Below are positions 11,605-23,845 of a DNA stretch of 64,000 nt, piece by piece (within the stretch, counting starts at the first letter, position 1; every line of letters begins with the position of its first letter). Source of the DNA: Piper betle (Eukaryota; Streptophyta; Magnoliopsida; Piperales; Piperaceae); assembly GCA_033002965.1 (NCBI GenBank), contig JAURVB010003089.1, positions 16,471-80,470 of the forward strand, written 5' to 3'. The position numbers and the translations under genes were made by a program. The notes under the pieces were generated by a model. The model saw only the letters and a list, made by a program, of their open reading frames with translations, did not search any database and was not told the origin of the DNA.

Positions 11605-12617
11605 TTCGTGTTAGTAAATACATAAATAATTAAATAAATAAACACGTAACCATTCTATAAATAAATAAATGAATAATTAATTAGTTAATTTTAATTAATC
11701 ATGAAATTTAATAATATCTTAGTTATCCAATATGGAATACATAATTAAATACAAATAAACAATAACATACATGCAACAAAAAATAGATAAATAAATAAAT
11801 AAAATGTAGAAAACATGAATAAGACTAATATTAATAAGTAAATACATAATTAATAATAATAAATAATCATATAAACATTCACCATATACGATAAATATGT
11901 AAATAAAAATAAATAAATAATATGAAATAAATAAAAAAAGAAAATATGAATATACATCTAAAACTAATATTGGGGGTTCTCGAATTACCAAAATCGGTCG
12001 AAAAATGGTTAAAAATGGGTTAAAAATATGTGAAGATGGCGAATCGAGTCAACCCAGGTGAGTCGACCAAGTCATGCCGAGACGACTCCGTTGAGTCAAG
12101 CAACAAAGCTGGCTGGGCTAGACTCGGTTATGGGCCAGGTAGCTGGGCTGGGCTAGACTCTTGGGATACAGGCTTGGGCATGTCCACAGGACTACTAGGC
12201 AGGTGGTCAGGGTCGGACAGATAAATGAGAACGAGAACACGAGTAGGCACACACAAACGCAAATGTGGAAAAATGCTGACGGCGGCACGGCTAGGGTCGC
12301 TACCAGTAGGAATCGACGGCCCAAGTGACAAGGAAGATGATTGTGGCGGCAATCGGTAGAGTCCTGCCTTTAGCTGGCCACAAAACAGCCCGATAGGGGC
12401 CGAATTGCCGCCCCTGCAATGGCATCACCAGCAGTGATTGCGGCCATGGCGGTAGTCATTGTTGTCTCAAAATTTCAGCCTCAACAAAGGGAAGCTATGT
12501 GGGTGGTTGGATCGGCATGAGGTGGCTCGCCGACGCCAAAAAATGTGTCGAAATGTGGCAGTGGCTATGGAAACCGTGTGTAAAAACGTCTTCGCCAGCA
12601 ATGACAGTAGTGGCACA
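11605..12617 (-). mobile_element. Inverted fragment of the 3.2-kb LTR family
   Basis: Read on the minus strand it follows the GC-rich zone and the ATTT-rich zone of the LTR at 1-3,628: the GC-rich part is at 12,030-12,600 and the AT-rich part at 11,620-11,960. Both ends are broken against other LTR fragments, indicating nested insertion. Confidence 0.6.
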
Positions 12618-12921
12618 TGTAATACCCCAAAGCGGGTATGTTATTAACCGAACTGGAAATGTTACAAGGGACCAAACTGATTCTCAATTCGATTAATTTG
12701 GTCAACCTAAAGTTAAGTGGAAGAGACCTACTCTAAGTGTCATAAGATGAAAAAACATGCCACTATAAATGTATGAAATGTACAACCTAGGAAGACGCTA
12801 TGTGAATGATACGATGACAAAAAAAAATCACATAGAAATTGATTTAAATATTATGAAAAATCCTGTAAATAGATGGACAGAGTTTTCCCTAAAAGTACAA
12901 TAAGGAAACTGCCATGTCACC

Positions 12922-12965
<44 letters not shown>

Positions 12966-13400
12966 GATAGTAAATCATATCACAACATCACATTCTATTA
13001 ACATCGCATCATTTTCCAAGTCAAGATTCTTGATTGGATCTTGACCCATCTACTACTCATATTCCCATGGCTAGAAGTTTACTAACTTCAAAATTACCAA
13101 CTTCATTCACAAAAATATGAACCATGTATTTAAAAATCATCAAAATATTTAATAACAAGTACACATTCACCAGCATCACAAATAAGCATCATATCGCCAG
13201 TCATGTGTCTGTGCAAGGATGTCACTACTCATTCGTCAACTCTGGCATATCCTATTGTATCTAATGCTCACCTACATATATGATAGAAAACCATAAGCAA
13301 ATGTTGTCATTAGTCCAAAAAATAACTAATATAAAACTATCAATGAAAGCAAACTCTCATTAAAAGAAAAAAAGCATGCATATACTCCAATAGAACTCTG
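12618..13400 (-). mobile_element. Inverted LTR fragment next to gag
   Basis: It begins TGTAATACCCCAAAG, an inverted LTR end, and matches 4,177-4,920 in order. A (TA)n tract lies at 12,926-12,962. Its right side abuts minus-strand gag, so it belongs downstream of gag in that element's orientation, but it contains only the 3' part of the LTR. Confidence 0.6.
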
Positions 13401-13439
13401 TGGCTATTGACCACTGCTTCGTTGTCCTTGACTTGGCCA

Positions 13440-14256
13440 TGGTTGCCTCTCTGCTGTTGTTATGGTGGGGGTGATGGAAGTGCTAGTCGCTGTGGTGGAG
13501 CTGGTAGGGCTGGTCGTTGGCGTGGTGCAGTCGGGCACACTGCTGCTTGATGTCCCGGTTGACCACAACTGAAACATGTACCGGTACCAACTCTATATAT
13601 TCCCGAATACATTGCTGGCTGATGTCTTGGTTAATTACAACTGAAGCATGCATCAGTATCAGCTTTTCATGTTCTTTTATGACAATGTCCACAGTTTTGA
13701 CATGGAGGGTGTCTACCATCTTGGACTTGTCCATCCATCATCCTCATAGCAAGTGGGGCATGGCGCTTCTGTTGTGTTCCCTAATCAGATTGATATAGCC
13801 GAGGGTGCTGCTATTTCTAATCATAATCTCGGTGGGGTTGAGTAGCCAAGACTCGCTTAACCTCTCTTGCTACACACACTACATCTCCGAAGGTAGCATA
13901 CACTTTGTTCACATTGGCCACACAAATCTCATATTGAAGCCCTTCATAGAAATGCTTGATTCTTCTCTGTTCAGTTGGCACTAGATATAGGGAAAATCTT
14001 TCCAGTGCTCTCAATAGAGTTTCATATTGTACCACCATCATTTGTCCTTGCTTAAGTATCTAAAATTCCCTTTCTTTCCTCCTTTTAGCATTTGGAGGAA
14101 AGTACATGCCGTCAAACTCTTCCATGAACTCAACCCATGTGACATCTTGTGGTTGCTTACCGGCAAAGGTGGAGTTCATGATTGAATCCCACCATATTCT
14201 GGATTCATCTTGGAATGCTCATGTGATGATCCGTACACGGTGCTCCATGGGGCATG
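13440..14256 (-). pseudogene. Retrotransposon gag relic, minus strand
   Basis: Read 14,256 to 13,440 in one main frame, the protein has the gypsy gag pattern: ARIWWDS-like 'SRIWWDSIMNS', 'VTWVEFMEEFDGMYFPP', 'KRRKEREF' then stop, 'ILKQGQMMVVQYE', and 'ALERFSLYLVP…KHFYEGL'. Toward the C-terminus come two zinc knuckles: a degenerate one with stops (CQNCGHCHKRT, CFSCN-stop-PRH) and an intact one, CFSCGQPGHQAAVC (CX2CX4HX4C). Stops interrupt the frame at least three times. No pol domains follow. At its upstream end (14,257) it is interrupted by unrelated repeat sequence. Confidence 0.85.
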
Positions 14257-15475
14257 CTGATGTGGAAATTACAACGCAAGTGCACGTGCCAAATCAACTA
14301 ATAAAAGTGATAAGAAACTATCGTCCCACGAGGAATTAGTAATAGAAATTCTCAATTACCAAAACTAATTTAATTAATTATACTTAAATGAAAGAAAATT
14401 GAAAGAGTGATTAAATTATGGATAAGGCTAAACGAATAAAAAATACAATATTTAAATCAAATATTAACTTCAAGACGACAAACCTAGGATTTTCAATTTC
14501 ACCTAGTGCTCTATATGATTAAAGTTATAATTTCTACATATGAACTGCACATTTGGATCATTAACCACAAGAATTAATTATTCATGACATCTTTCGATTC
14601 ACCATAAACTTATTAATTGCACCCAACTTCTATATTTCTATGAAATTGTGAATGTAAAATGATACTTTAAGTTTTGCCCTTAACAGTTACCTAAGACATA
14701 TAAATACATCTATATCTCACATGTGAATCACCTAAAACAAATGAACAAAGGCTATTTTACTCACTAACAAATTAAATCTTTCTATCTCTTAACAAGATAA
14801 AATCTCTAGATCTAACAATAGGTGGTCAGATTAATGATAGCATTAAGAACAGAATAAAATAGATAATCCAACATCACAATCACATAAATAAAAATTAATA
14901 ACCTTTATTAATCCATGCACTAGGTCTCACTGAAAATCCTATAAAATAATTTAGTCCATAGAATATTCGATTAAACTCAAGAAATTCATATGTGATATGA
15001 AAGAGATCATTTAATTACAAAGAAAACTAAAACAAAATAAGAAAAACTCTTTTGAGAAAGCGTCTTCTTCTTTTGATCCAACTTCTTCGTTATTCCTTTT
15101 CGTCTTTCGTGCTATCACTTAGTCATCGAGAGTTGTTCTTCCTCCTTTCTTTAAAACCCTAATCAAGTTTATAAAGGATCCACCCAAATATTTTAAGTAG
15201 GGTCCACCAGGGTCTCCAGAAATATCAAAAAAATTAGTTTTTTTGTCGCAAGAGCTCAAGCACTCTAAATCCAGGCGTTCGAGCGCTCAGCTCTCGGCAA
15301 TTAAATTTCTTAATTCCAATTTTTCATGAGAGATCTAGTCTCTAGAGTCCATAACCTTTACTAGTTACAGTCCTAGAAGAGTGAGACCAGTTTTTCACGA
15401 GAGATCTAGTCTCTTTCCATGTGACCAGAGATATCAAACAGCGTTGAGCCTTGACACAAGTATTTTACACCCACC
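14257..15475. mobile_element. Unclassified insertion interrupting gag
   Basis: The gag frame stops abruptly at 14,257. What follows begins 'tgatgtggaaattacaacgc' and contains 'ctatcgtcccacgagga', a phrase I associate with plant LTR-type repeats, then AT-rich non-coding DNA. I see no protein and could not identify terminal repeats, so class and limits are uncertain. Confidence 0.4.
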
Positions 15476-16553
15476 CTTCTAGATATATTAGTCCTATTAT
15501 ATGTTTTTCAAATGGTTCAGATGAGCAGATATTGACCAGCGTACATGCCACAAACCAAATTTAGACTCCATTGGTCCATGCAGAGTATGTTTTCATACTC
15601 CTTGAGACACGCTATCTATGTACAGGTGTTTTTGCCTTCATTCCACAACAGAGAGCCTTCTTCAGCAACAGTTAGTGGTCATATAGATAGTTATAAGAGT
15701 CATAGCATGCAGTAAAGTCATAGTAGTTGTCCTTGTTCCATTATGGAACAAAGTGAGATAATTGATTTAGGACTGAATTAGCTAGGACCTAGTGAGCAAT
15801 CTTGTTCCTCTTCTAGGGACACCTAAGTGTTTGACATATACTAGTGACAGTGAGCCATATAGCTCATTTGCATATGCCCTTATTTAGTACTAGAGTCCAC
15901 CATATATTAGCAAGACTCACAAGACACCCTAGTATTACTGTAGGACCTAGATTAGAGTGCCTTAAGGGTACACGTAGTTGACCTATCACATTGATGAGAA
16001 TCAAGGAGACATGGGTAGATGATAGGGCGCATACAACGCACCGATATAGTTTTTCCTAATGTAGTTCAGTCTAGTACCCTGCAGTACTCTAGAGTGCCTG
16101 CTCGACTACCTGATAGTCCCTTAGTGGTAGGCTTAGGTTTTTCCCGCCAAGGTCATTGCATTTCAGTCTCCATAGTTTGCAATGGCTGTAGGAGTTAGTC
16201 CAGTGAGATGGCTCAAGCATGCATAGTCAGTCTGGCGAGACGATTCTAGCATGCATGGTCAGTCCAGCAAGATGATTCGAGCTTTTATTGTCAGTGAAGA
16301 CAGATGATTCTAGCATATGTTGGCATGTTTTGTCAAAGGATTCGAACATGTGTAGTCTATCTAGCCAGATTAGTAAGGAGCAAGTGAGTTTTGTCAGCAT
16401 CAGAGATCTAGCTTCATGTTGGTACGTTTGGACCGTGTGTAGCTAGCTTTCGAGGGAGAACTACTAGTTTGTCAATAGGATGGCATCTTCAGTTGAGTCC
16501 TCCGATCGTAGTTGATGTAGGGAGTTCTGAGGACGGGAATTTTTATGAGAGGT
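15476..16553 (+). mobile_element. Non-coding internal region upstream of 3' LTR
   Basis: This sequence recurs inverted at about 22,041-22,640 (shared 'ccttgttccattatggaaca', 'gtcatagcatgcag'). It ends 'gaggacgggaatttttatgagagg', a purine-rich tract directly before the LTR start at 16,554, so it is the 3' internal end of the element. No coding similarity remains. 16,200-16,330 holds three imperfect copies of 'gcatgcatagtcagtc..gcgagatgattc'. Confidence 0.6.
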
Positions 16554-19500
16554 TGCAAACCCCAGTTTTGGCTTAGGGTTTTACTCGATTTTAGTTTTGT
16601 ATAGTTTGGGCAATTTCGAGTCTGTTCGAGTGAGCTCGAGCTAGACTAGTTTTCAAATTATGAGTATGGACCGAAATGGACGTATGAGACATGTTATAGT
16701 GGCTGAGTATGCCGACATGCAGATGATATGATCCTGTGAAGTTTATCAGTGTATATTAAGGTATACAGATTTGCCTTGTATATGTTAGCCAGGATTTTAG
16801 GCCTAGATCTAGGCCATTGCTGCGCTTAGTATCATATTTCGGATTTTTTTGGGTATCTCATTGCATGCATCACAAGGATTTTGGACCATTAGATTGTGCC
16901 CCACGGGCCTAGCTCGATTGCGTTTAGGGTTTCGAGGCCCCATTTACCCCTTCTTGCTTCGATTCCTGCCAATATTGTCACTTTTAGAACTCCGAGTCAG
17001 TTTTGACTTTTGGAAGGTCTCGTCCGAGCTTTCCGTCTATATATATATATTGCATATACCCATTGGTCGGCCCCACTAGAGCAATGGCTCGTTGTCAGAG
17101 TTCTAGATCGTGCCACATGGCAAGATCTGGGCCATCCACTCAACTGTATCTTCCACTCAACGGATTTTTCATGATTTTAATACTTTTACACCATTGTGCG
17201 CCACCACAACTTCTGCTTGCTGCTGGCTAGACCACGGTCCTCCTCCAGCCACCCATTTAGTACGATCGTGACTGGCTCAGCAGCTGGCTTTCCATTCGTA
17301 CCACTCACGACCACTGACGCCACTACAATCGTCATCGGCTTAATCGAGTTTTGATTATTATTATCATCGCCACCGCCACTGTTTGGGTCTTTTCAGGTGC
17401 CAGTGAGGCACCTGCCGATCTAACCACATAGCACCAAGATCTAGCATTTGGAGAAAACCCACTATGACATCCACTGCTACAATCGTCGTCGGCTACGTCG
17501 CGCACTCAGTGGCGACAACGCCACTTTCTGGGCATTTTCTGGCCAGCTGACAACCGGACTCCACCGACCGCCACCATCCTCCCTCTTGATAGCGACCGAT
17601 GGCAGGCCCCACCCATGCGCCGTTGGCGTATTCGTCGACGAGACTGGCCGCCCCTGGTCCAGGCTCACTTACCCACGTCCAGCGTGTCCGCGACCGCCCG
17701 CCTGACCGTCCACCTGCCTGCGGTCACATCCACCTAGTCTTGTTTGAGTCCGCCAGCCATATCCATGTTCATGTCCATCAACCCAGCCGACCCAGCCCAA
17801 TAGTTTAGTTTAACCTAGACCATGTGGACTTAGCCCAACGGGTCTTGCGTGTTGTTCAGCTTGGTTCGGTCCACTTCAACCTATTTTCGGTTGTTTCTTG
17901 ACTATTTTCTATAATTTCCGGGGAACTTATATATTAGCTTAGATGTATATTCACATGATTTAGTATAATTGGATGTTACGGTGATTTTTCTTTATTTATT
18001 TATTTATTTTTATTTATATATGCTTATCATATATCATGGTTGTTATACATTATTATTTGTTATTATTAAGATTATATTTACTTATTAATATTAGCTTATT
18101 ATGTTTATTAATTTCTGTATATTCATTTATTTATCTATTATTTATTTATTTATTCATTATAATTTATTTATTTTTATTTATATGTTTATTTTATATGATG
18201 CATGTTTACATGATTATATGTTATTATCAATATTATATTTGCTTATTAATGTTAGTCTTTTTATGTTTACAAAATTGTATATATTTATATATTTATGTAC
18301 TTGTTCAGTTATGTGTAATGTTATTATTTAATTATATTTAAATACGTATTCTCAATGATGATTATGATATTATTATTGTTCATGATTAATTAAATTTAAA
18401 TAATGAATTATTTATCTATTTATAGAATGATTATGCATTTACTTATTTAATTGTTTATATGATTACCAACACAAGTATATATAATATTTACTCGGTGTTT
18501 AGCTATTTACGTATATAGTATATAATGTTATTATATTATGATTAGAGTAGTGATTGTTTATATGTATTTATTTTCTATCTATTTATTCATGATTGTATTT
18601 ATTTATTTATTTATTATTTGTTATTGGTTATTTTCTTGATTATGTCTCAATTTACGTGTTATGTGTTTAGCGGTATGTTTATTTACTAGTGCTATTTTTA
18701 TTATGATGTATTGATGATGTGAGCACACACTATGAGCATGCATCATATAGAGATATTAGCATTTTCTTAATAGGTGGGTTCCGATATAGGTTTCTGGAGT
18801 TCGAGCTCGCCGTAGATGTGTAGATAGTCTTGAGCTTAGACCACAGGTTTGTAGGACTCTCCCTCTCTGCTTGACTCCTTGCGTGGTCGAGTTTAATCAT
18901 ATTTTATGTACGTGAAGACAGCATCGATTGCGCTTTATTGTATCCCTTCGATGTTAGGCCATTTAGTTGTGCTTTTTACACATGTTTAATAAAACTATAA
19001 GGATGAGATTATCTTGCTAGCTTTCGAACCAAAGCTTTTTCCTAGAATTATATAATACAAGCCTTTTGTTGCTCTATTATATGAGTACGTACATTTTCAT
19101 GGATTTCACGAATAAGAGAGTGAGCGGTATGGAGATAAGGTATGAATCGCACTAGTACTTGTTCAAACCATGAGGTAGTGTAGTGTATGATGGTAGCTGC
19201 TGCATTACAGTCAAAGCATTTCTAGAAATTGTGGCACTAACTTAACTGTTTCTTTTGCCACTAAACACTGGGGCAGGTGATATATGGGAAGGTGTAAGGG
19301 TGTAAGCACCGTATATATGTATGAATATGATTATGAGTTGTGTATGTGAGCCAGTCATCTGTGCTTAAGTATGTTTGCTTACTGCCCGAAGCAGTGAGGC
19401 AATCTTGAAGTTTTGCATAGCTTTTCATGGGTAACGTGAATACCCGTTGCCAGATTGTATTGTGTTATTTTTGGACCAGTAAACATTTCCGTTACTAATG

Positions 19501-19806
19501 GTTTTCTTATAATATATATATAGTAGATCATGCAACCTCGAGTTGACCTTGGTGGGCAGGACAGACACATGCTACAACAACACCCTGGGCCCAGCACAGT
19601 TATTTGCTTTCTCACAATTATTTTTACGTTGGATGTGTTTTTTGAATGGCATGCATTAATGTCTCCATGACACCAATTGCGGGTTGTTTTTGGCCCGTTT
19701 TATCGACTGGAGTCATAACTGACCACGTCAACTTTAAACATGACTCGACCCTGATTGCAAACATTTCTGATTCAGTTCTTATGTGAACCGAAATCAGGGT
19801 GTTACA
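16554..19806 (+). mobile_element. 3.25-kb LTR, second copy
   Basis: The copy starts TGCAAACCCCAGTTTTGG and ends AATCAGGGTGTTACA, with TG…CA termini, preceded by a purine-rich tract. It parallels 1-3,628 throughout. A TATA-like run is at about 17,038-17,050. GC-rich and ATTT-rich zones follow in the same order. ORFs in it are unconserved with the sister LTR and are judged non-coding. Confidence 0.8.
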
Positions 19807-19975
19807 AGCAGCTGCTGATGCCTTCGGGGCATTTTCTAATTTCACCCCTTTCTGGTCCCTTGGGACCACTATCATATCGTAAGCCCTCTTTGGCTACCCC
19901 GGCTCGGTGTAGCACGGGTTGTCGGCATTTGTGCTTGACTCGGGCACACACGGTTGTTTGTACACGCGACTCACA

Positions 19976-20224
<249 letters not shown>

Positions 20225-20239
20225 GTATGTTGCCGGGTA

Positions 20240-20640
20240 TGGCTTCGGCCGGCATGTACCGTTGTAGGTATTTCCTGCTTCTGACTGCGTGCACATGGTG
20301 GTTGCCTGTATTTCTAGCTTCGACTGGACGTACGATTGTCGGTATTTCTGGCTTTGACTGGCATGTGCTCGCTTGTATAGCATACAGTTGTCGGTATTTT
20401 TGGTTTTGACTGGCATGTACGATTGTCAATATTTCCGGCCTCAACTGGCACATATGGTTGTCAGTAGTCCCAGCTTTGACTGGCACATATGGTTTTCAGT
20501 ATTTTTCAGCCTTCGACTGGCACATATGGTTATCGGTATTCTCGGCTTTGACTGGCATGACATATGGTTGTTGGTATTTTAGGCTTGGCTGGCACATGCC
20601 CACTTGCATAGCATGGTTGTTGGTATTTCCTTCTTACTAA
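20240..20640. repeat. Tandem repeats of ~40 bp
   Basis: Eight or so units carry 'ggttgtcggtatttc.ggctttgactggcaca'. The unit recurs at 21,305-21,400, where the next tandem block begins. Frames through it encode a repeated YFxxFDWHxxxxV-like peptide but unit lengths vary, so coding is unlikely. Confidence 0.85.
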
Positions 20641-22040
20641 AAACGTGAAAACTACTTGTATATAGGTCTAGGAAGGGATGTATACAATAGGGTCCGGAAG
20701 GCAACTTGCGGTGGATCTTATTTTCGTAAACATATTCGAGGGATCTCATCCTCAAGGGTTATTAATCCGGAAGATCAATTAATTAATTGAACAGGGTTAA
20801 GTGGGATCAAATAGAATGCCACTTAACTAGCCTTATAAGTAATAAAACAATACACAATAGAGTAGAGTGTAAAATGATATGAGTCCTATACGAACCTAAT
20901 AGAAGCTTCAATCGTGTCCATGCACCTGGGCGATAAGCTCCTACTCTGTACCTAATCATTAGTTTTGTGGCGACGGCAACAAGGTTGTGGCCGGTTCGAG
21001 TGAGGATCGTTGGGGAAGAGGGAAGGTAGAAAAGAAGAAGAAAGTTGGGTGAGGAGGATGGTGCTGTGTTGGATCATGACAGTGTTGGAGGTGTGGAATA
21101 AATAGATGTCAAGGGGGAAGAAAATGAGTGGTTAGTGAGAAAACCGAATGGTCATTGAGAAAAACAAGTGGCAGGTGAGAAAATGAATGGTCGATGAGAA
21201 AAATAAATGGTCGTCTCATAACTAAAACTTGACTTGACTCAATATAATGGTCGAACCGACTCTGTTCAGACAATAAAGCCCTAACTAGAATCACGGGTTT
21301 TATAGTCGGTATTTCCAGCTTCGACTAGCACGTATGGTTGTTGGTATTTCTGGTTTCGACTGGCACATGCCCGCTTGCATAGCATAGTTGTGGGTATTTC
21401 TCTTTTACTGAAAACGTGAAAACTACTTGTATATAGGTCTGGGTAGGGATGTATACAATAGGGGCCCAAAGACAACTTGGGGATCTTGTTTTCGAAGGCA
21501 TACTCAAGGGATCTCATCCTCAAGGGTTATTAATCCGGAAGATCAATTGATTAAATGACTCGTAGTAGGGATCCAATAAGATACCACTTAACTCATCCTG
21601 TGAGTAATAAAATTATACACAATAAAGTAGAGCGTAAAACAAAATGAGTCCTAAATGGACCGATAGAATCTCCAATTGTGTCCACGCGCCTAGGGCGGCA
21701 AGCTCCGACTCCAGTCATGCGGCGACGACGACAAGGTTGTGGCCGGCTTGAGTGAGGATCATGGGGGAAGAGGGAAGGTAGAAAAAGAAGAAGAAAGTTA
21801 GGTGAGGAGGATGGTGATGGTTTGATCATGACAGTGTCGAAGGTGTGAATAAATAGATGTCAAGGGAGAAGAAAATGAGTGGTCGGCAAGAAAAACAAAT
21901 GGTTACTGAGAAAAACAAATGGTCGGTGAGAAAAACGAATGGTCTTCTCGTAACTAAAACTTGACTCGACTGAAAATAATGGTCGAACCGACCGGTTAAG
22001 ACTATAAAACTTGACTTGAATCATAGGTTTTACAGTGTCA
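20555..22040 (-). mobile_element. Two tandem copies (~770 bp) of inverted LTR sequence
   Basis: 20,585-21,300 and 21,355-22,040 match almost step for step: 'gcttgcatagcat', 'cttgtatataggtct', 'gagggatctcatcctcaagg', 'ggcgacg.c.acaaggttgtgg', 'gaagagggaaggtaga', and the 'gagaaaaacgaatggtc' series. Inverted, they match 9,500-10,500 of the LTR at 9,144-11,604. The second copy carries on into internal sequence at 22,041. Confidence 0.75.
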
Positions 22041-22640
22041 ATGCAAACTATGGGACTAAAATGCAATGACCTCAGCAGGAAAAGCTTAGGTTCACCCCTA
22101 ACGGCCTACTGGTTGGTCAAGAAGATACTCTAGAGCACTGCAAGGTACTAGTATAAACTACATCAAGAAAAACTATATCGTTGTGAGGTGTGCGAACTAA
22201 CATCTACCCATGTCTCCCTGATCCTCATCAACGTGACAGGTCGACTACATGTACCCTCAGGACACTCTGCTCCAGGTCCTACAGACTATGCTAGGGTGTC
22301 CTACGAGCCCTGCTAGCATATGGTAGACTCTGGGTACCAAGTAAGGGTGTATGCTAATGAGTTGTATGGCTCACTGCTATCGCCGGTCTAGGTCAAACAC
22401 TCAAGTGTCCCTATCAGAGGAACTTGACCACTCACCATGTCCTAGCTAACTCGGTCCCGAGTCAAGTATCCTCATTTTGTTCCATAATGGAACAAGGACT
22501 ACTGCTATGACTTTACTGTGTGCTATGGCTCTCGTAACTATCTATGTAACCACTAACTGCTGCTGAAGGGAGCTCTCTGTGAGGGAATGGCGACGAGAAT
22601 ACCTTGACATGCATAATGTGTCTCAAGGAGTATGGTCTAC
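22041..22640 (-). mobile_element. Inverted internal retroelement remnant
   Basis: This matches 15,480-16,200 in reverse orientation, including the short palindrome 'ttgttccataatggaacaa' at about 22,478. No protein is encoded. Confidence 0.65.
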
Positions 22641-22767
22641 ACACGCAAAGCTTTATATATGTGCTGTTAAAAAATAAATCTCTGTTTATATTTAACAATA
22701 TCAAATGTAGTCCAATGTGATTATATTATGAATTTATTTCCTGATCAAGACTAATATGCCAAGTTGC

Positions 22768-22815
<48 letters not shown>
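22768..22815. repeat. (ATA)n microsatellite
   Basis: About sixteen uninterrupted ATA/TAA units. Confidence 0.97.
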
Positions 22816-22817
<2 letters not shown>

Positions 22818-22930
22818 AACCTAAAAGGCTGACCGATTCCTCCTCCTTGCTAATATATTGATTAATCTTAGCTTAATTAGTGGATTATAATGGACGTTTG
22901 AGAAGATCAAACAAGAAGCTAGAAGCGTAC

Positions 22931-23151
22931 CTTTCCTGGCCGGCCGTGTCCCATATCTGAGCTTTGATGGTCTTGCCGGAGACCTTCACGTTCCGGTAGG
23001 CGAACTTCAACTCCGATCGTCGGCTTCGAATCGAGTCCCGGAACTCGTCTCGGGCGAACCTCCACAGGAGGTCCGATTTGCCGACGGCGGAGTCGCCTAT
23101 CATTACAGCCTTGAACAGATAATCGCACTCCTCATCCAAGGCCTCCGCCAT
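22931..23151 (-). pseudogene. Orphan first exon of a RABA6-type Rab GTPase
   Basis: The reading starts [20 protein letters not shown], very like plant RABA6 N-termini, and has the P-loop GDSAVGKS, then [17 protein letters not shown] with the WDTAGQE switch II motif. The ATG at 23,151 is preferred over one seven codons upstream (23,172) because RABA proteins start at this point. The exon ends CAGGAAAG|GTACGC, a good donor at the position where RABA genes have their first intron. No second exon is visible in the next several hundred bases, which run into retroelement sequence. Between DEFR and AYRNV the switch I segment is read out of frame: two extra bases before, one extra after. The shifted frame still reads [10 protein letters not shown]. 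Lost switch I and lost exon 2 make it a pseudogene. Confidence 0.85.
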
Positions 23152-23159
23152 GCCAGAAG

Positions 23160-23682
23160 CCTTATGCGACACAAGTTACAAAGACCAGTATGGAAGAAGA
23201 TGCAACTTGGGCATGCGGAGGATAACAAAGATATGGCTATGGGATCAATGAAGGAGAGGAGGGAGAAGAAGAAAGGTGATCATGAGTTAGTTTGACATAG
23301 GGGGTAGAGACAAATATGTACAGCTTTTTGATTTGGCGGTGATGATCAGGACATATATATTCACATAGGAATAGTAGATCCCTCTTTTCCTCTCTCTTTC
23401 GGCTAATTGGTGGGGACAAGAGGGTATTGACAGAAACAACAAAACATATCAACCAAGGCTTTATGCAGCTCTAAGAAATGATGTTCAGACCAACTTTGAT
23501 GTGGACGTAACAAAGTCCACTTTTTATATCGTGAGGTTAGTGTATAAAAAAATCTATGTAAGAAGAGAGAATGCAGTTCATGACTTCATACCATGCATGG
23601 AAGAAGAGCCAATATGAAGTTGATACTCAGGTGTGAGAGGAACGAAAGAACATGTAACGATTTTTACTATGGTGTGAATAGA
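23160..23682. other. Upstream flank of Rab relic, no gene seen
   Basis: It contains pyrimidine-rich stretches on the minus strand that could be the old Rab 5' leader. I see no coding sequence. Confidence 0.4.
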
Positions 23683-23845
23683 GGCTTGTTGGCATTTTAC
23701 ATTAATAGCTATTAAATAGATTTTGTAGAAGAATTTACATTGAAATTAATAATAATTATTCCTGACAATAACTATTAAATAGACGTAAAAAGAAATAAAT
23801 AGACGTAAAGAACACCAGAATTTAACTAAGGTTTGATCAATTATA

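Noticed and set aside
1..19806. Single intact retrotransposon spanning both 3.2-kb LTRs
   Set aside because: The two LTRs differ too much to be a fresh pair and the interior is a nest of other elements; a common origin is possible but not shown.
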